DNA from: Pseudomonas nunensis
GTDB lineage: Bacteria > Pseudomonadota > Gammaproteobacteria > Pseudomonadales > Pseudomonadaceae
Length of the DNA stretch: 64,000 nucleotides
NCBI RefSeq assembly: GCF_024296925.1
Contig: NZ_CP101125.1
Location: forward strand, 1,490,501-1,554,500
Direction: 5' to 3'
A program made the translations under genes and the position numbers. Shown here piece after piece: positions 53,604-61,985 of this stretch. The notes below the pieces were generated by a model, which had not been told where the DNA came from, searched no databases, and worked only from the letters and a program-made list of their open reading frames with translations. Position 1 is the stretch's first letter. Every line of letters begins with the position of its first letter.

Positions 53604-54088
53604 ATCCTTTGCCCTGGGACGGTAAGTGGCACGCGTGGCGTCTTGATCGCGAAATTTACAAGGACACATGGGACAGTGGAGTAGGTGCAGAAAGAACCGG
53701 TGGCCGATGGAACCCACCCGGCCGCCGGGTTATTTACGCTTCGGCCGATCCGTCGACTGCCATTCTGGAAGTCGCGGCCCATGTAGGCTTCGATTCCCTC
53801 GACATGGTGCCTCATGTGCTGACGTGCTTCGAAGTGCTGGAGCCGGACATCATCAGGGTTGTCCAGCCCGAAGATGTGCCGAACCCGAACTGGCTTATCC
53901 CATCTCTGCCTTCGCCTCATCAGCAACAGTTTGCTGATGAGTTGCTGGCCCTGCACCCTTTCGTACTGATTCCTTCTGCGGTAACCCGACACTCGTGGAA
54001 TTTGCTGGTGAGCTGCGATTTGGCAGCGGATCAATTCAAGCTTGTCTCTCAGGAGCGCTTTGGTCTGGATACCCGATTGATCAAGTAG
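53600..54088 (+). CDS. RES-domain toxin
   Basis: The 162-residue toxin has the RES core RTGGRWNPPGRRVIYAS followed by STAILEVAAH, with the conserved Arg, Tyr and Glu. RES toxins degrade NAD+ and stop growth. Translation is coupled to the antitoxin by ATGA. All key residues seem intact, so the pair is probably active. Confidence 0.93.
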   Translation: MNPLPWDGKWHAWRLDREIYKDTWDSGVGAERTGGRWNPPGRRVIYASADPSTAILEVAAHVGFDSLDMVPHVLTCFEVLEPDIIRVVQPEDVPNPNWLIPSLPSPHQQQFADELLALHPFVLIPSAVTRHSWNLLVSCDLAADQFKLVSQERFGLDTRLIK

Positions 54089-54159
54089 GCAAAAAAAGTG
54101 ACGGACTTACTGATCAACTCAATGCTTGGCTGGATTTCAGATAGCATTTTATTAACGTG

Positions 54160-54194
54160 CGCGCAGCGGCTGGCTAACAACGCTGCGCGGTTTC
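54160..54194 (+). terminator. Likely terminator of the TA operon
   Basis: CGCGCAGCG (54160-54168) pairs with CGCTGCGCG (54181-54189) across a 12-base loop, followed by GTTTCT. The T-run is weak. Confidence 0.5.
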
Positions 54195-54293
54195 TCATAG
54201 CTCTCCTGTCAGGCAGCAGATGAGACGGTGATCTTTAACGATAAAGTCTGATGGGGTGGCTGGGTCTTGCTCGCCAATGAAGAATACCCATGC

Positions 54294-54643
54294 CTATTCG
54301 GCCGATTTACCTCGTTTTTTAGCCTCGGCACGGGATACTTCTAACTCGGTGAGTACGTAGTTTTTCTCTGCATCACTCCAACCCGTGTAATCAATGATCA
54401 CTCGATAAGGCTGGGCGAATTTTTTGTTCGCCCAAAATCCATAACTCAGTTTGATTGTGAGTTTTCCGTTGCTGTCTTCGAGCTGTGACCAACCCAGCGG
54501 CGCGGCGAAATATGTTGTTTTGGGTAGAAAACGATGTCTCCTGAAGCAAGCTTTCGAACCACCTCGTCATAAGTCTTTCCGTAGGTACCTGGCACATAAA
54601 GTGGCAGGTGACGGTCATGGGTGTTGGGGCTTCTAGGCCACAA
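54294..54643 (-). pseudogene. Small gene of unknown function, broken by a frameshift
   Basis: Read leftward, one frame is protein-like from about 54643 (RSPNTHDRHLPLYVPGTYGK ... GDIVFYPK). The next frame continues from 54520 down to the stop at 54294 (TTYFAAPLGWSQLEDSNGKL ... IIDYTGWSDAEKNYVLTELE). The switch point is the T4 run at 54518-54521; one more T would join them as FYPKTTYFAAPLGW, about 116 residues. It begins as the 828-residue gene ends, so the two were probably co-translated. No family was recognised; an immunity-like partner is one possibility. Confidence 0.65.
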
Positions 54644-57119
54644 GCGATTCACACGCCTCAATAACATCCTGAGCCTCATAACTGAGTGACGGCCGCTGCC
54701 GAACAACACTCACGACAACCGGCTTCAGGAAGAAATTGGTCATGGCACGCCGCTGGTGCTTGGCGGCATGGATGATCTCCAGGGTTTTCTGGTTCAGGAT
54801 GACCGTCAGGTTGGCGTTGAGATTGTCCAGCTCGTCTTTGGTCAGCATGAACACCACGGCCAGGTGTTCGAGTTGGGCTTCGATCATTTTCAGAATCTTG
54901 ACCCGGTCCTCCTCGACCAGCTTGCCGCCGATTTTATTGGCAATCGCCGAGGCGACGATCCCGCCGATGACTCCGCCGGCAGCTCGACCGGCGATGGCTC
55001 CTACAGGTCCGAGCGGGCTCAGTAGCATACCGCCGGCAATCGATCCGATCGCACCACCCGCGACGCCGGACGAGACGACCGCGAGGTTCTTGAAAAACTG
55101 CGCCTGCGATATCCGTCCGCGCGCAAGTTTAAGGAGGTCCGGCCCGGTGGTGATGGCAATGACCGCCACGGAGGTAATGAGGGTTCCGCGCAGTGCTTTA
55201 TTCAGGCCGTTCTTTGTACCGACCCCCATACCTTTGCCGAGCAGGTCACGCATCGTTGGCGAAAGGCTGCCGACATCAATACGCACCAGCGCCTGCTGGA
55301 TCATCGGCAAACGGTGTAGTTGCTGCGAGACCACATAGATAGTCAGTGTCTTGCCAAAGGTCTTGCCAGCCTGTACCGCCGCAACCCTCAGTGCTGCCTT
55401 GCTGTCCTTGGTGTTTATGTAAAAGACCAGGGCGGTGACACCAAAACTGATACCACCGGCAATACTGCCTACGATGACGCCTTCAGAGATGTCATAGGTG
55501 ATGGATTCGAAGGTGCCGAACTTGGTGATGTTGCGGGCTTGCTGATAGGTCAAATGACCTTTGCGAATCAGTTTGCCAGCGTCTTTCGGATTGTCGTATC
55601 CCTTGACTTTTCCATCCTTGATCTTGTTTGCCATTGTTTTGAGCGCGTCGGGATACTGATCCTTGGGAACCTCGAGCTGCATCGGATTGCCATTGCTATC
55701 GAGGTACTTGTACATCCCTTGTTGCCCCTCGAAACCGGCGCCGACACTGCGGGCGCCGGTCGAGCAGTACTTGGTCTGCATGACCTGACCCTGAACAACT
55801 CGGTCAGCGCCGTTCTTGGCGTTGTCGTCGCCCAATATAGATGCGCTCTTGCCCATCATTCGGTCAACACGGTGATTGGCGCGCTCGGCCGCGAAGCCAT
55901 GCCCTTGGCCTCCAGCCGCGAACAACTTGTGATTTTCACTCCAGGCTGCGCCGCCGGCCATTAACACGAAGCCACTCGTTGCGGCATCGGCAAGGAAAGA
56001 CGGCAGTGGTTTTTCCTTGATGGTGACGCAGAGGTTTTCAGTCTCCTGGCAGGTCGTCGAGCAATACCACTCACCCTGTATCGTTGCATCAGCGCCAGCC
56101 TCGGCAACACCGCAGGAAGCACAGATCTGAAAGCGATTGTTATGTAGGTAGGCAACGTAGAACCGGCCATCCGAGAACTCGAAGTACTGCCCATAGTCGA
56201 GTTGGGTATGAATAAAGTCTCGGGCTTCTTTCTCGGAAAAAGACAAGCAGTTGCGAACCACTGCCACCATTTCTCCTTCCGTGTGGCGGAAGGTTTTAGA
56301 AATCACATTGTGCAGTGCGAACAGTCGAGTTCTGTACCACTGGGATTTGAACAGCCAGCGCGTCCTCGCAACTTCCGCCTCCTGAAGGACGTTTTCTGCC
56401 AGGCGTTTACCGACCATACCCTGGAAGATAATCGTGACCTCTTCCTTGTCCAGGAAGCAGTCTTCCGTGAGTTGCGTAATGCACGTCCTGGAGTTCAGTC
56501 CACCTTCAAACTCCAGTGCCTCTTCGATGGACTCGCTCAGCGACTTGCGCGCGATGTCGTGGCTGATGACGTAAATCTGCACTGCAACGGCTACCGCCCA
56601 GTAGGCGACGTTGACGTACCATCCCGTTTGGTGAGACCAGCCGAATATCGCAAAAAAACGGATCGTGCCTGCCGATACGGCAAGCAAAGCCAACGCGGAA
56701 AAAAAGCAGCGGTAATACTCGATGTCCTTGTCATTGAAAAATGAGTCCGCCACGCCTTTGGCCTGGACCTCGCGATGTGAACGATGGCATTGGATCATCA
56801 CCACAAAGAGCACGGCCGGCAGGATATATTTCAGCGAGTCGAAAGACAGTGCGTTGAAATCTGGATGTGTGCCGAGGACCGACCAAGCCAATGCAAAACC
56901 CCAAGTCGCCAGCGTGGCGAGGAGGGTGGCGGTGAGTTTGAGTGCTCTGCCTGGCAAGATTTTTTGCAGGCCGATACCGACCAGCGCCGGTGGACCGGCA
57001 GTGGCAAGCAAGCCGATGCCAAGCGCTCCTTGCACCAGCAGAACGCCAAGTCTTGCCAGTTTTTTGATCAGGGCCAATGCAATGATGATGACGAAGATTG
57101 CCGCGATGATCTGGATCAT
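54633..57119 (-). CDS. Large membrane protein with Cys cluster, function unknown
   Basis: The 828-residue protein has about five or six membrane segments in residues 1-185, then a soluble part. A possible zinc site has Cys333-x2-Cys336 and Cys353-x3-Cys357 (CASC ... CSTTC). Residues about 430-605 form a conserved-looking domain (VVQGQVMQTKY; MQLEVPKDQYPDAL; GHLTYQQARNITKFGT; AAVQAGKTFGKTL) that I believe is widespread but cannot name. Gly-rich hydrophobic segments (540-570 and 683-730) could insert in membranes, and a helical tail ends at 828. It sits in an island with a TA pair and may have a defence or toxin-related role; that is inference from context. Confidence 0.8.
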   Translation of the reverse strand: MIQIIAAIFVIIIALALIKKLARLGVLLVQGALGIGLLATAGPPALVGIGLQKILPGRALKLTATLLATLATWGFALAWSVLGTHPDFNALSFDSLKYILPAVLFVVMIQCHRSHREVQAKGVADSFFNDKDIEYYRCFFSALALLAVSAGTIRFFAIFGWSHQTGWYVNVAYWAVAVAVQIYVISHDIARKSLSESIEEALEFEGGLNSRTCITQLTEDCFLDKEEVTIIFQGMVGKRLAENVLQEAEVARTRWLFKSQWYRTRLFALHNVISKTFRHTEGEMVAVVRNCLSFSEKEARDFIHTQLDYGQYFEFSDGRFYVAYLHNNRFQICASCGVAEAGADATIQGEWYCSTTCQETENLCVTIKEKPLPSFLADAATSGFVLMAGGAAWSENHKLFAAGGQGHGFAAERANHRVDRMMGKSASILGDDNAKNGADRVVQGQVMQTKYCSTGARSVGAGFEGQQGMYKYLDSNGNPMQLEVPKDQYPDALKTMANKIKDGKVKGYDNPKDAGKLIRKGHLTYQQARNITKFGTFESITYDISEGVIVGSIAGGISFGVTALVFYINTKDSKAALRVAAVQAGKTFGKTLTIYVVSQQLHRLPMIQQALVRIDVGSLSPTMRDLLGKGMGVGTKNGLNKALRGTLITSVAVIAITTGPDLLKLARGRISQAQFFKNLAVVSSGVAGGAIGSIAGGMLLSPLGPVGAIAGRAAGGVIGGIVASAIANKIGGKLVEEDRVKILKMIEAQLEHLAVVFMLTKDELDNLNANLTVILNQKTLEIIHAAKHQRRAMTNFFLKPVVVSVVRQRPSLSYEAQDVIEACESLVA

Positions 57120-57248
57120 TCGGCTGTCTCGTGGATCGATGAGGTAGCCGGGAACAGGACGGACGGGGTCGGCGCTGCATGCCGTGGCAGGTGAGTGGTG
57201 TACATAGATCCCTCTACAAATATCTCAGACAACGATCATCAATTAGCC

Positions 57249-57281
57249 ATTATATAGCCATCATCGAGGTCTTTAGGTCAA
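57249..57281 (-). promoter_or_regulatory. Possible promoter of the 828-residue membrane protein gene
   Basis: On the minus strand TTGACC (57276-57281) is followed after 19-21 bases by TATATA/TATAAT (57249-57256), about 130 bases before the start codon. Two TAGCCAT copies (57244 and 57255) overlap the -10 and could be regulator half-sites. Confidence 0.4.
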
Positions 57282-57403
57282 TGGTGGGGCATTAAGCGAA
57301 TAGTCTCAGGGTGGCCCAACAGCCCCCAATTCCGTAACATCCCCATCCCTCATTCCCCGCAACTCCCGCGGCCAGTTCCACCGGCCCGCTTTTCAGGTAA
57401 GTC

Positions 57404-58849
57404 ATGAAACCACAACGTCTGCGCGCCGATGCCCTGGCCGGGCTCACTACATCTTTCGCGTTGCTGCCCGAATGCATCGCTTTCGCCCTGGTCGCTCATC
57501 TCAATCCGCTGATGGGCCTGTACGGCGCGTTTATCATTTGCACGCTGACCGCGCTGTTCGGCGGGCGGCCGGGGATGGTGTCCGGTGCTGCCGGGTCGAT
57601 GGCGGTGGTGATTGTGGCGTTGGTGGTGCAACACGGCGTGCAGTACTTGCTGGCCACGGTGCTGCTCGGCGGGTTGATCATGATGGCGTTCGGGTTGTTG
57701 CGGCTAGGCAAACTGGTGCGCATGGTGCCGCACCCGGTGATGCTCGGTTTCGTGAATGGCCTGGCGATCATCATTGCCCTGGCGCAACTGGAGCATTTCA
57801 AGAGTGGCGACACCTGGCTCACTGGCACGCCGCTGTATGTGATGAGCGGGTTGGTGGCGCTGACGATGGCGATTGTGTACTTGCTGCCACGGCTGACCCG
57901 CGCGGTGCCGCCGGCATTGGTGGCGATTCTGGGTGTCGGGTTGGCGGTGTATCTGCTGGGCTTGCCGACGCGCACGCTGGGCGATATGGCGCACATTGCC
58001 GGTGGCTTGCCGAGCTTCGCGCTGCCGGACATTCCGTGGAACCTGGACACCCTGCGCATCATCGCGCCTTACGCGATATTGATGGCGTTGGTCGGCCTGC
58101 TGGAAACCCTGCTGACCCTGAACCTCACCGACGAAATCACCGAGAGCCGTGGCTACCCGGATCGCGAATGCGTGGCGCTGGGTGCGGCGAATATGGTGTC
58201 GGGTGCGTTCGGCGGCATGGGTGGTTGCGCGATGATCGGCCAGACCGTGATTAACCTGAGTTCCGGTGGTCGTGGCCGACTTTCAGGCGTGGTCGCCGGG
58301 GTGATGATTCTGTTGTTCGTGCTGTTTCTGTCGCCGCTGATCGAGCGTATTCCGCTGGCCGCGCTGGTCGGCGTGATGTTCGTGGTGTCGCAGCAGACTT
58401 TCGCCTGGGCCTCGCTGCGGGTGATCAACAAAGTGCCGCTCAACGATGTGCTGGTGATCATCGCCGTGACCACCATCACGGTGTTCACCGACCTGGCGAC
58501 TGCCGTGCTCTGCGGGATCATCATTGCCGCGCTCAACTTCGCCTGGCAGCAGGCCCGCGAGTTGTACGCCGACACCTATCTGGAAACCGACGGCAGCAAA
58601 CTCTATCGCTTGCACGGCACGTTGTTCTTCGCCTCGACCACGCCTTTTCTCGACCAGTTCGACCCCGCTAACGATCCTGCCCAAGTGACCCTCGATTGCC
58701 GTCACCTGAGTTTCGTCGACTACTCGGCCATCGCCGCGTTGAAGACGTTGCGTGAGCGCTACGACAAGGCTGGCAAGCACCTGCGGGTGTTTCACTTGTC
58801 GGAGCGCTGCAAGCAGATGCTCAAACGCGCGGGCGGGGATTACCACTGA
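57404..58849 (+). CDS. SulP family anion transporter
   Basis: The 481-residue inner-membrane protein has the SulP transport core. It starts RADALAGLTTSFALLPECIA and continues with GMVSGAAGSMAVVI and GGMGGCAMIGQTVINLSSGG. A C-terminal STAS domain (about 405-480) carries LDCRHLSFVDYSAIAAL. It would carry sulfate, bicarbonate or another anion. It marks the return to ordinary genome to the right of the island. Confidence 0.92.
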   Translation: MKPQRLRADALAGLTTSFALLPECIAFALVAHLNPLMGLYGAFIICTLTALFGGRPGMVSGAAGSMAVVIVALVVQHGVQYLLATVLLGGLIMMAFGLLRLGKLVRMVPHPVMLGFVNGLAIIIALAQLEHFKSGDTWLTGTPLYVMSGLVALTMAIVYLLPRLTRAVPPALVAILGVGLAVYLLGLPTRTLGDMAHIAGGLPSFALPDIPWNLDTLRIIAPYAILMALVGLLETLLTLNLTDEITESRGYPDRECVALGAANMVSGAFGGMGGCAMIGQTVINLSSGGRGRLSGVVAGVMILLFVLFLSPLIERIPLAALVGVMFVVSQQTFAWASLRVINKVPLNDVLVIIAVTTITVFTDLATAVLCGIIIAALNFAWQQARELYADTYLETDGSKLYRLHGTLFFASTTPFLDQFDPANDPAQVTLDCRHLSFVDYSAIAALKTLRERYDKAGKHLRVFHLSERCKQMLKRAGGDYH

Positions 58850-58855
58850 TGAGCT

Positions 58856-59755
58856 TTAGCGATCCCGCAGAAGCTCATCGACCACGCCCATAAAGGCCTC
58901 GACCAGCAGCGAGCGTCCTTGGGTTCGCGTGAGTATCAGCAAGTGTGCGCACGCTTCGGGGTCGGCCAGTGGCCGGTAGGTCACACCCTTTTTGGCCAGG
59001 GTCTTGGTGCACTGGGGCACCAGCGCGACGCCTCTGCCGGCGGCCACCAGGGCAATGATCGAGGTGATCTGGCGCCCGGACGGACCGGGTCGCATGGGTA
59101 ACCCGTTACGTCGGTACAGATGCTCGATGGATTCGTTGAGCCCGGAGCCATAATCCGCCGGAAACTGAATCAACGGGTGCGCACTGAGCTCGGCCAGGGT
59201 GACTTCGTCCTGGCTGGCCAGCGGGTTGTCGCTGGACAGGGCGGCTACCAACGGTTCTCCGCCCAGCGACAAGACCTGCACCTCGGTCTGTCCGCTTTCA
59301 GGCAGCAGTCGACTCATGCCGATGTCGATGCGGCCATCGATCACCTGCGAATACAGGCTGCTGGATGCACTTTCCACCAGGGTCAACTGGACATCCGGGA
59401 AACGCTGGGCGAAGGCCTGGATGGTCTGGCTGAACAGATCCGACAGCGCAATCGAACTGGCGTACCCCAGCGCCAATTGCCCGGCCGTTCCGGCGGCCAG
59501 CTTGCCGGCGATGACTTCGGTCAGGCTGGCCTGGTCGAGTACGGCGCGGGCATACGGCAGGAAATGTTGGCCTTGTGCAGTGAGCGTGACCGTGCGGCTG
59601 GTGCGATCGAACAGGCGAAAGCCCAGCTCGGATTCCAGGGCCGAGATCTGTCGGGTCAGGGGTGGCTGGGCGAGGTGCAGGCGCAACGCTGCGCGGCCGA
59701 AGTGCAGCTCTTCGGCGACCGTCAAAAAGTAACGTAACTTGCGTAGGTCAAGCAT
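58856..59755 (-). CDS. LysR family transcriptional regulator
   Basis: The 299-residue regulator has an N-terminal winged HTH (residues 1-60, AEELHFGRAALRLHLAQPPL) and a periplasmic-binding-like effector domain with GYASSIALSDLF and AAGRGVALVP. It is divergent from the MFS gene at 59851. The 95-base gap has two GGTATTG copies about 20 bases apart (59773 and 59791), possible LysR contacts. Confidence 0.93.
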   Translation of the reverse strand: MLDLRKLRYFLTVAEELHFGRAALRLHLAQPPLTRQISALESELGFRLFDRTSRTVTLTAQGQHFLPYARAVLDQASLTEVIAGKLAAGTAGQLALGYASSIALSDLFSQTIQAFAQRFPDVQLTLVESASSSLYSQVIDGRIDIGMSRLLPESGQTEVQVLSLGGEPLVAALSSDNPLASQDEVTLAELSAHPLIQFPADYGSGLNESIEHLYRRNGLPMRPGPSGRQITSIIALVAAGRGVALVPQCTKTLAKKGVTYRPLADPEACAHLLILTRTQGRSLLVEAFMGVVDELLRDR

Positions 59756-59850
59756 CCTGTTCCTTGGGTATTGATCGGTCCGAATTCGGTATTGGTGTTC
59801 GGCAGGCTGCGTATTCTATAAAGACCTCCGAGGAGAAAACGAGAGGTCTC

Positions 59851-61047
59851 ATGAATTCGCGCCTGCACAGTGCTCGCGTCGCCCTGTTCCTGTGTGGCTG
59901 TGCGGCTTTTCTCAACCTCTATTCAACCCAGAGCATCCTTCAGGAGTTTGCCCTGAGTTTTCAGGTGAGCGCCCGCCAGGCGGGATGGAGCATCACGGTC
60001 ACTACCCTGGCAGTCGCCATCACCGCCCCCTTTATCAGTCGCCTGACCGGTCGCTTCGAGCAACGCTCGGTGATTGTCATCGCGTCGTTGCTGTTGGCGG
60101 TGCCCGCGCTGTTGACCGCGCATGCCGGCAGCTTCGCCGAATTACTGGTCTGGCGCTTCGTTGAAGGCATGCTGATCCCGGTGGTTTTCGCCACCAGCGT
60201 AGCCTACATCGGCGACCGCTGGAGCGGTGGCACCGTCACCGAAATCACCAGCCTTTATGTCGCGGGCACAGTGCTGGGCGGTTTTGCCGGGCGCTTCGTG
60301 TCGGGGATCATGACCGAGTACGTAGGCTGGCGGGAAGCCTTTGAGCTGCTGACGGCGATAAGTGTGCTGGTTGGCGTGGCCATCTACTTCCTGTTGCCGG
60401 CCAATCCGGTGTTGGTGACCGAGGCCTCGCCTGTTCGCCTGCGAGGGTTTCGCGAGCTGTGCAGCAAACCTTTGCTGGCCGCGTATGGCGTCGGTTTTTG
60501 TGTGTTGTTCTCCCAAGTGGCGACCTTTACTTACGCGGGGCTGTACCTCAGTCAGGCGCCGTTCAACCTGGGCGCGGCGGCGCTGGGGACGATTTATGCG
60601 GTGTTCCTGTTGGCGCTGGTGGTCATCCCGATTGCCGGACGCCTGAGCAAAGCCCGGCCGCAAGCCGAATTACTGACTGGCGCGGTTTTGCTCGGCGTCT
60701 GTGGCTCGGTCCTGACCTTGCTGCCGTCGTTGTGGCTGATCGTGCTAGGCCTGGCCCTGAGTTCGACCGGGGTGTTTCTCGCCCAGGCGTCCGCGAATGC
60801 CTTCATCACCGCAACGACCCCGCACAACAAGGGCGGGGCAGTGGGGCTGTACCTGACGGGTTATTACCTGGGCGGCAGTTTCGGCGCGGTCGTCCCCGCG
60901 ATGATCTGGAGTCGTTGGGGCTGGCAAGGCTGTGTGGCGCTGATTATCGGCTTCCAGTTGTTGTCGTTGCTGATCGCCTTGACTGGCTGGAAACCCCTCA
61001 AACCCGATACACCGGTCGCGCGCGGCCGCAGCGGTGAACCTGCCTGA
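59851..61047 (+). CDS. MFS transporter, YnfM-like
   Basis: The 398-residue protein has 12 membrane segments and the MFS loop motif after segment 2 (SRLTGRFEQRS). The start LFLCGCAAFLNLYSTQSILQ resembles the YnfM/YybF drug-exporter branch. GAGAGG precedes the ATG at 59851; the longer frame from 59662 overlaps the LysR gene. Regulation by the divergent LysR is likely. Confidence 0.9.
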   Translation: MNSRLHSARVALFLCGCAAFLNLYSTQSILQEFALSFQVSARQAGWSITVTTLAVAITAPFISRLTGRFEQRSVIVIASLLLAVPALLTAHAGSFAELLVWRFVEGMLIPVVFATSVAYIGDRWSGGTVTEITSLYVAGTVLGGFAGRFVSGIMTEYVGWREAFELLTAISVLVGVAIYFLLPANPVLVTEASPVRLRGFRELCSKPLLAAYGVGFCVLFSQVATFTYAGLYLSQAPFNLGAAALGTIYAVFLLALVVIPIAGRLSKARPQAELLTGAVLLGVCGSVLTLLPSLWLIVLGLALSSTGVFLAQASANAFITATTPHNKGGAVGLYLTGYYLGGSFGAVVPAMIWSRWGWQGCVALIIGFQLLSLLIALTGWKPLKPDTPVARGRSGEPA

Positions 61048-61081
61048 TTCATCATCCAATAATGGAATATAAGAGGTGACC

Positions 61082-61906
61082 ATGAGTAACGTAATAGCCC
61101 GGCACAGCCAGTTGTTGAAGATCGTCGAGCCGGTGTTGAACGACATGCCGGCCAGTGTCTTGAAGCATGCGTTGTTCGAGGCGTTCTGGAGTGAAGAAGA
61201 GGCCCTGGTGGATATCGAAGAGGCTTTCGAGCAACTCACCTCGCGTCGTCATTCACCGGTGGCCTTGCGCAAGTTTTTCGCCAGTTGGTCCAAGACCAAC
61301 AACTCGGCGACCAGTGTGTCCGGCCTGGCCAATCGGATTACCTTGCTGGCGCGTTCCGAACAGGGTTCGGAGGCGGCCGAGCAGCTCTATCGGGCTTGCG
61401 GCAGCCTGCAACGGATCACCGATGAAGACCTCGGCGCGTTGGGCAATACGCTGCACTCGGACCTGTTCTACAACATGGCGACGCCGTTGTGCGGCGATGA
61501 CCAGTGGCTGTTGAAGGAAAATTGCCTGCCGTCGGCCCAGGCGTTCAAGGACTGGACTGACACCCGTCGCCTGCGCGACCGCGATTTGTTGCAAGGCCTG
61601 CTGACAACCTTGATTCATGAGGTCTACACCCACGGTGAAGTGGAGTTTATCCACCCGTTGTACAAGCAGTGGTTCGTCCGCGACATGGGCGTGCCAGAGT
61701 CCAAGGCCCGCGCGACGGTGGCCTGGGTGACCGTGCACACCGGCGGCACCGAGAGCAATCATTTCGCGCATGCCGTGGCGGCAGTCAGTGAGTTTGTCGA
61801 TGCGATGCAGATTGCCGTCGACCACAACACCGCGCGGGAGATTTTCGCTGAGTACCTGCGCCGCAAGGCCAGCGTGATGAAGGATTGCGCGCAGGTATTG
61901 CAGTGA
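61082..61906 (+). CDS. All-helical protein, possibly heme-oxygenase-like
   Basis: The 274-residue protein has no signal peptide and is predicted helical. Histidine/acidic-rich parts are LHSDLFYNM, LIHEVYTHGEVEFIHPLY and HTGGTESNHFAHAVAAVSEF. These recall the metal-ligand helices of heme-oxygenase-like or ferritin-like iron enzymes, but the ligands were not assigned with confidence. AAGAGGTGACC precedes the ATG at 61082. It lies 34 bases after one MFS gene and before another, suggesting a small biosynthetic or modification operon. Confidence 0.6.
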   Translation: MSNVIARHSQLLKIVEPVLNDMPASVLKHALFEAFWSEEEALVDIEEAFEQLTSRRHSPVALRKFFASWSKTNNSATSVSGLANRITLLARSEQGSEAAEQLYRACGSLQRITDEDLGALGNTLHSDLFYNMATPLCGDDQWLLKENCLPSAQAFKDWTDTRRLRDRDLLQGLLTTLIHEVYTHGEVEFIHPLYKQWFVRDMGVPESKARATVAWVTVHTGGTESNHFAHAVAAVSEFVDAMQIAVDHNTAREIFAEYLRRKASVMKDCAQVLQ

Positions 61907-61985
61907 TCGGGGACTCATCCGACCGGTGCAACCCCGGTGCGATCCTGTTTAACTATCAACGTCAACTTCCCAACTGCTCAAGCCA

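Noticed and set aside
54391..54618. 75-codon open frame on the minus strand
   Set aside because: It is the third frame of the broken gene at 54294-54643; the other two frames join into a more protein-like product.
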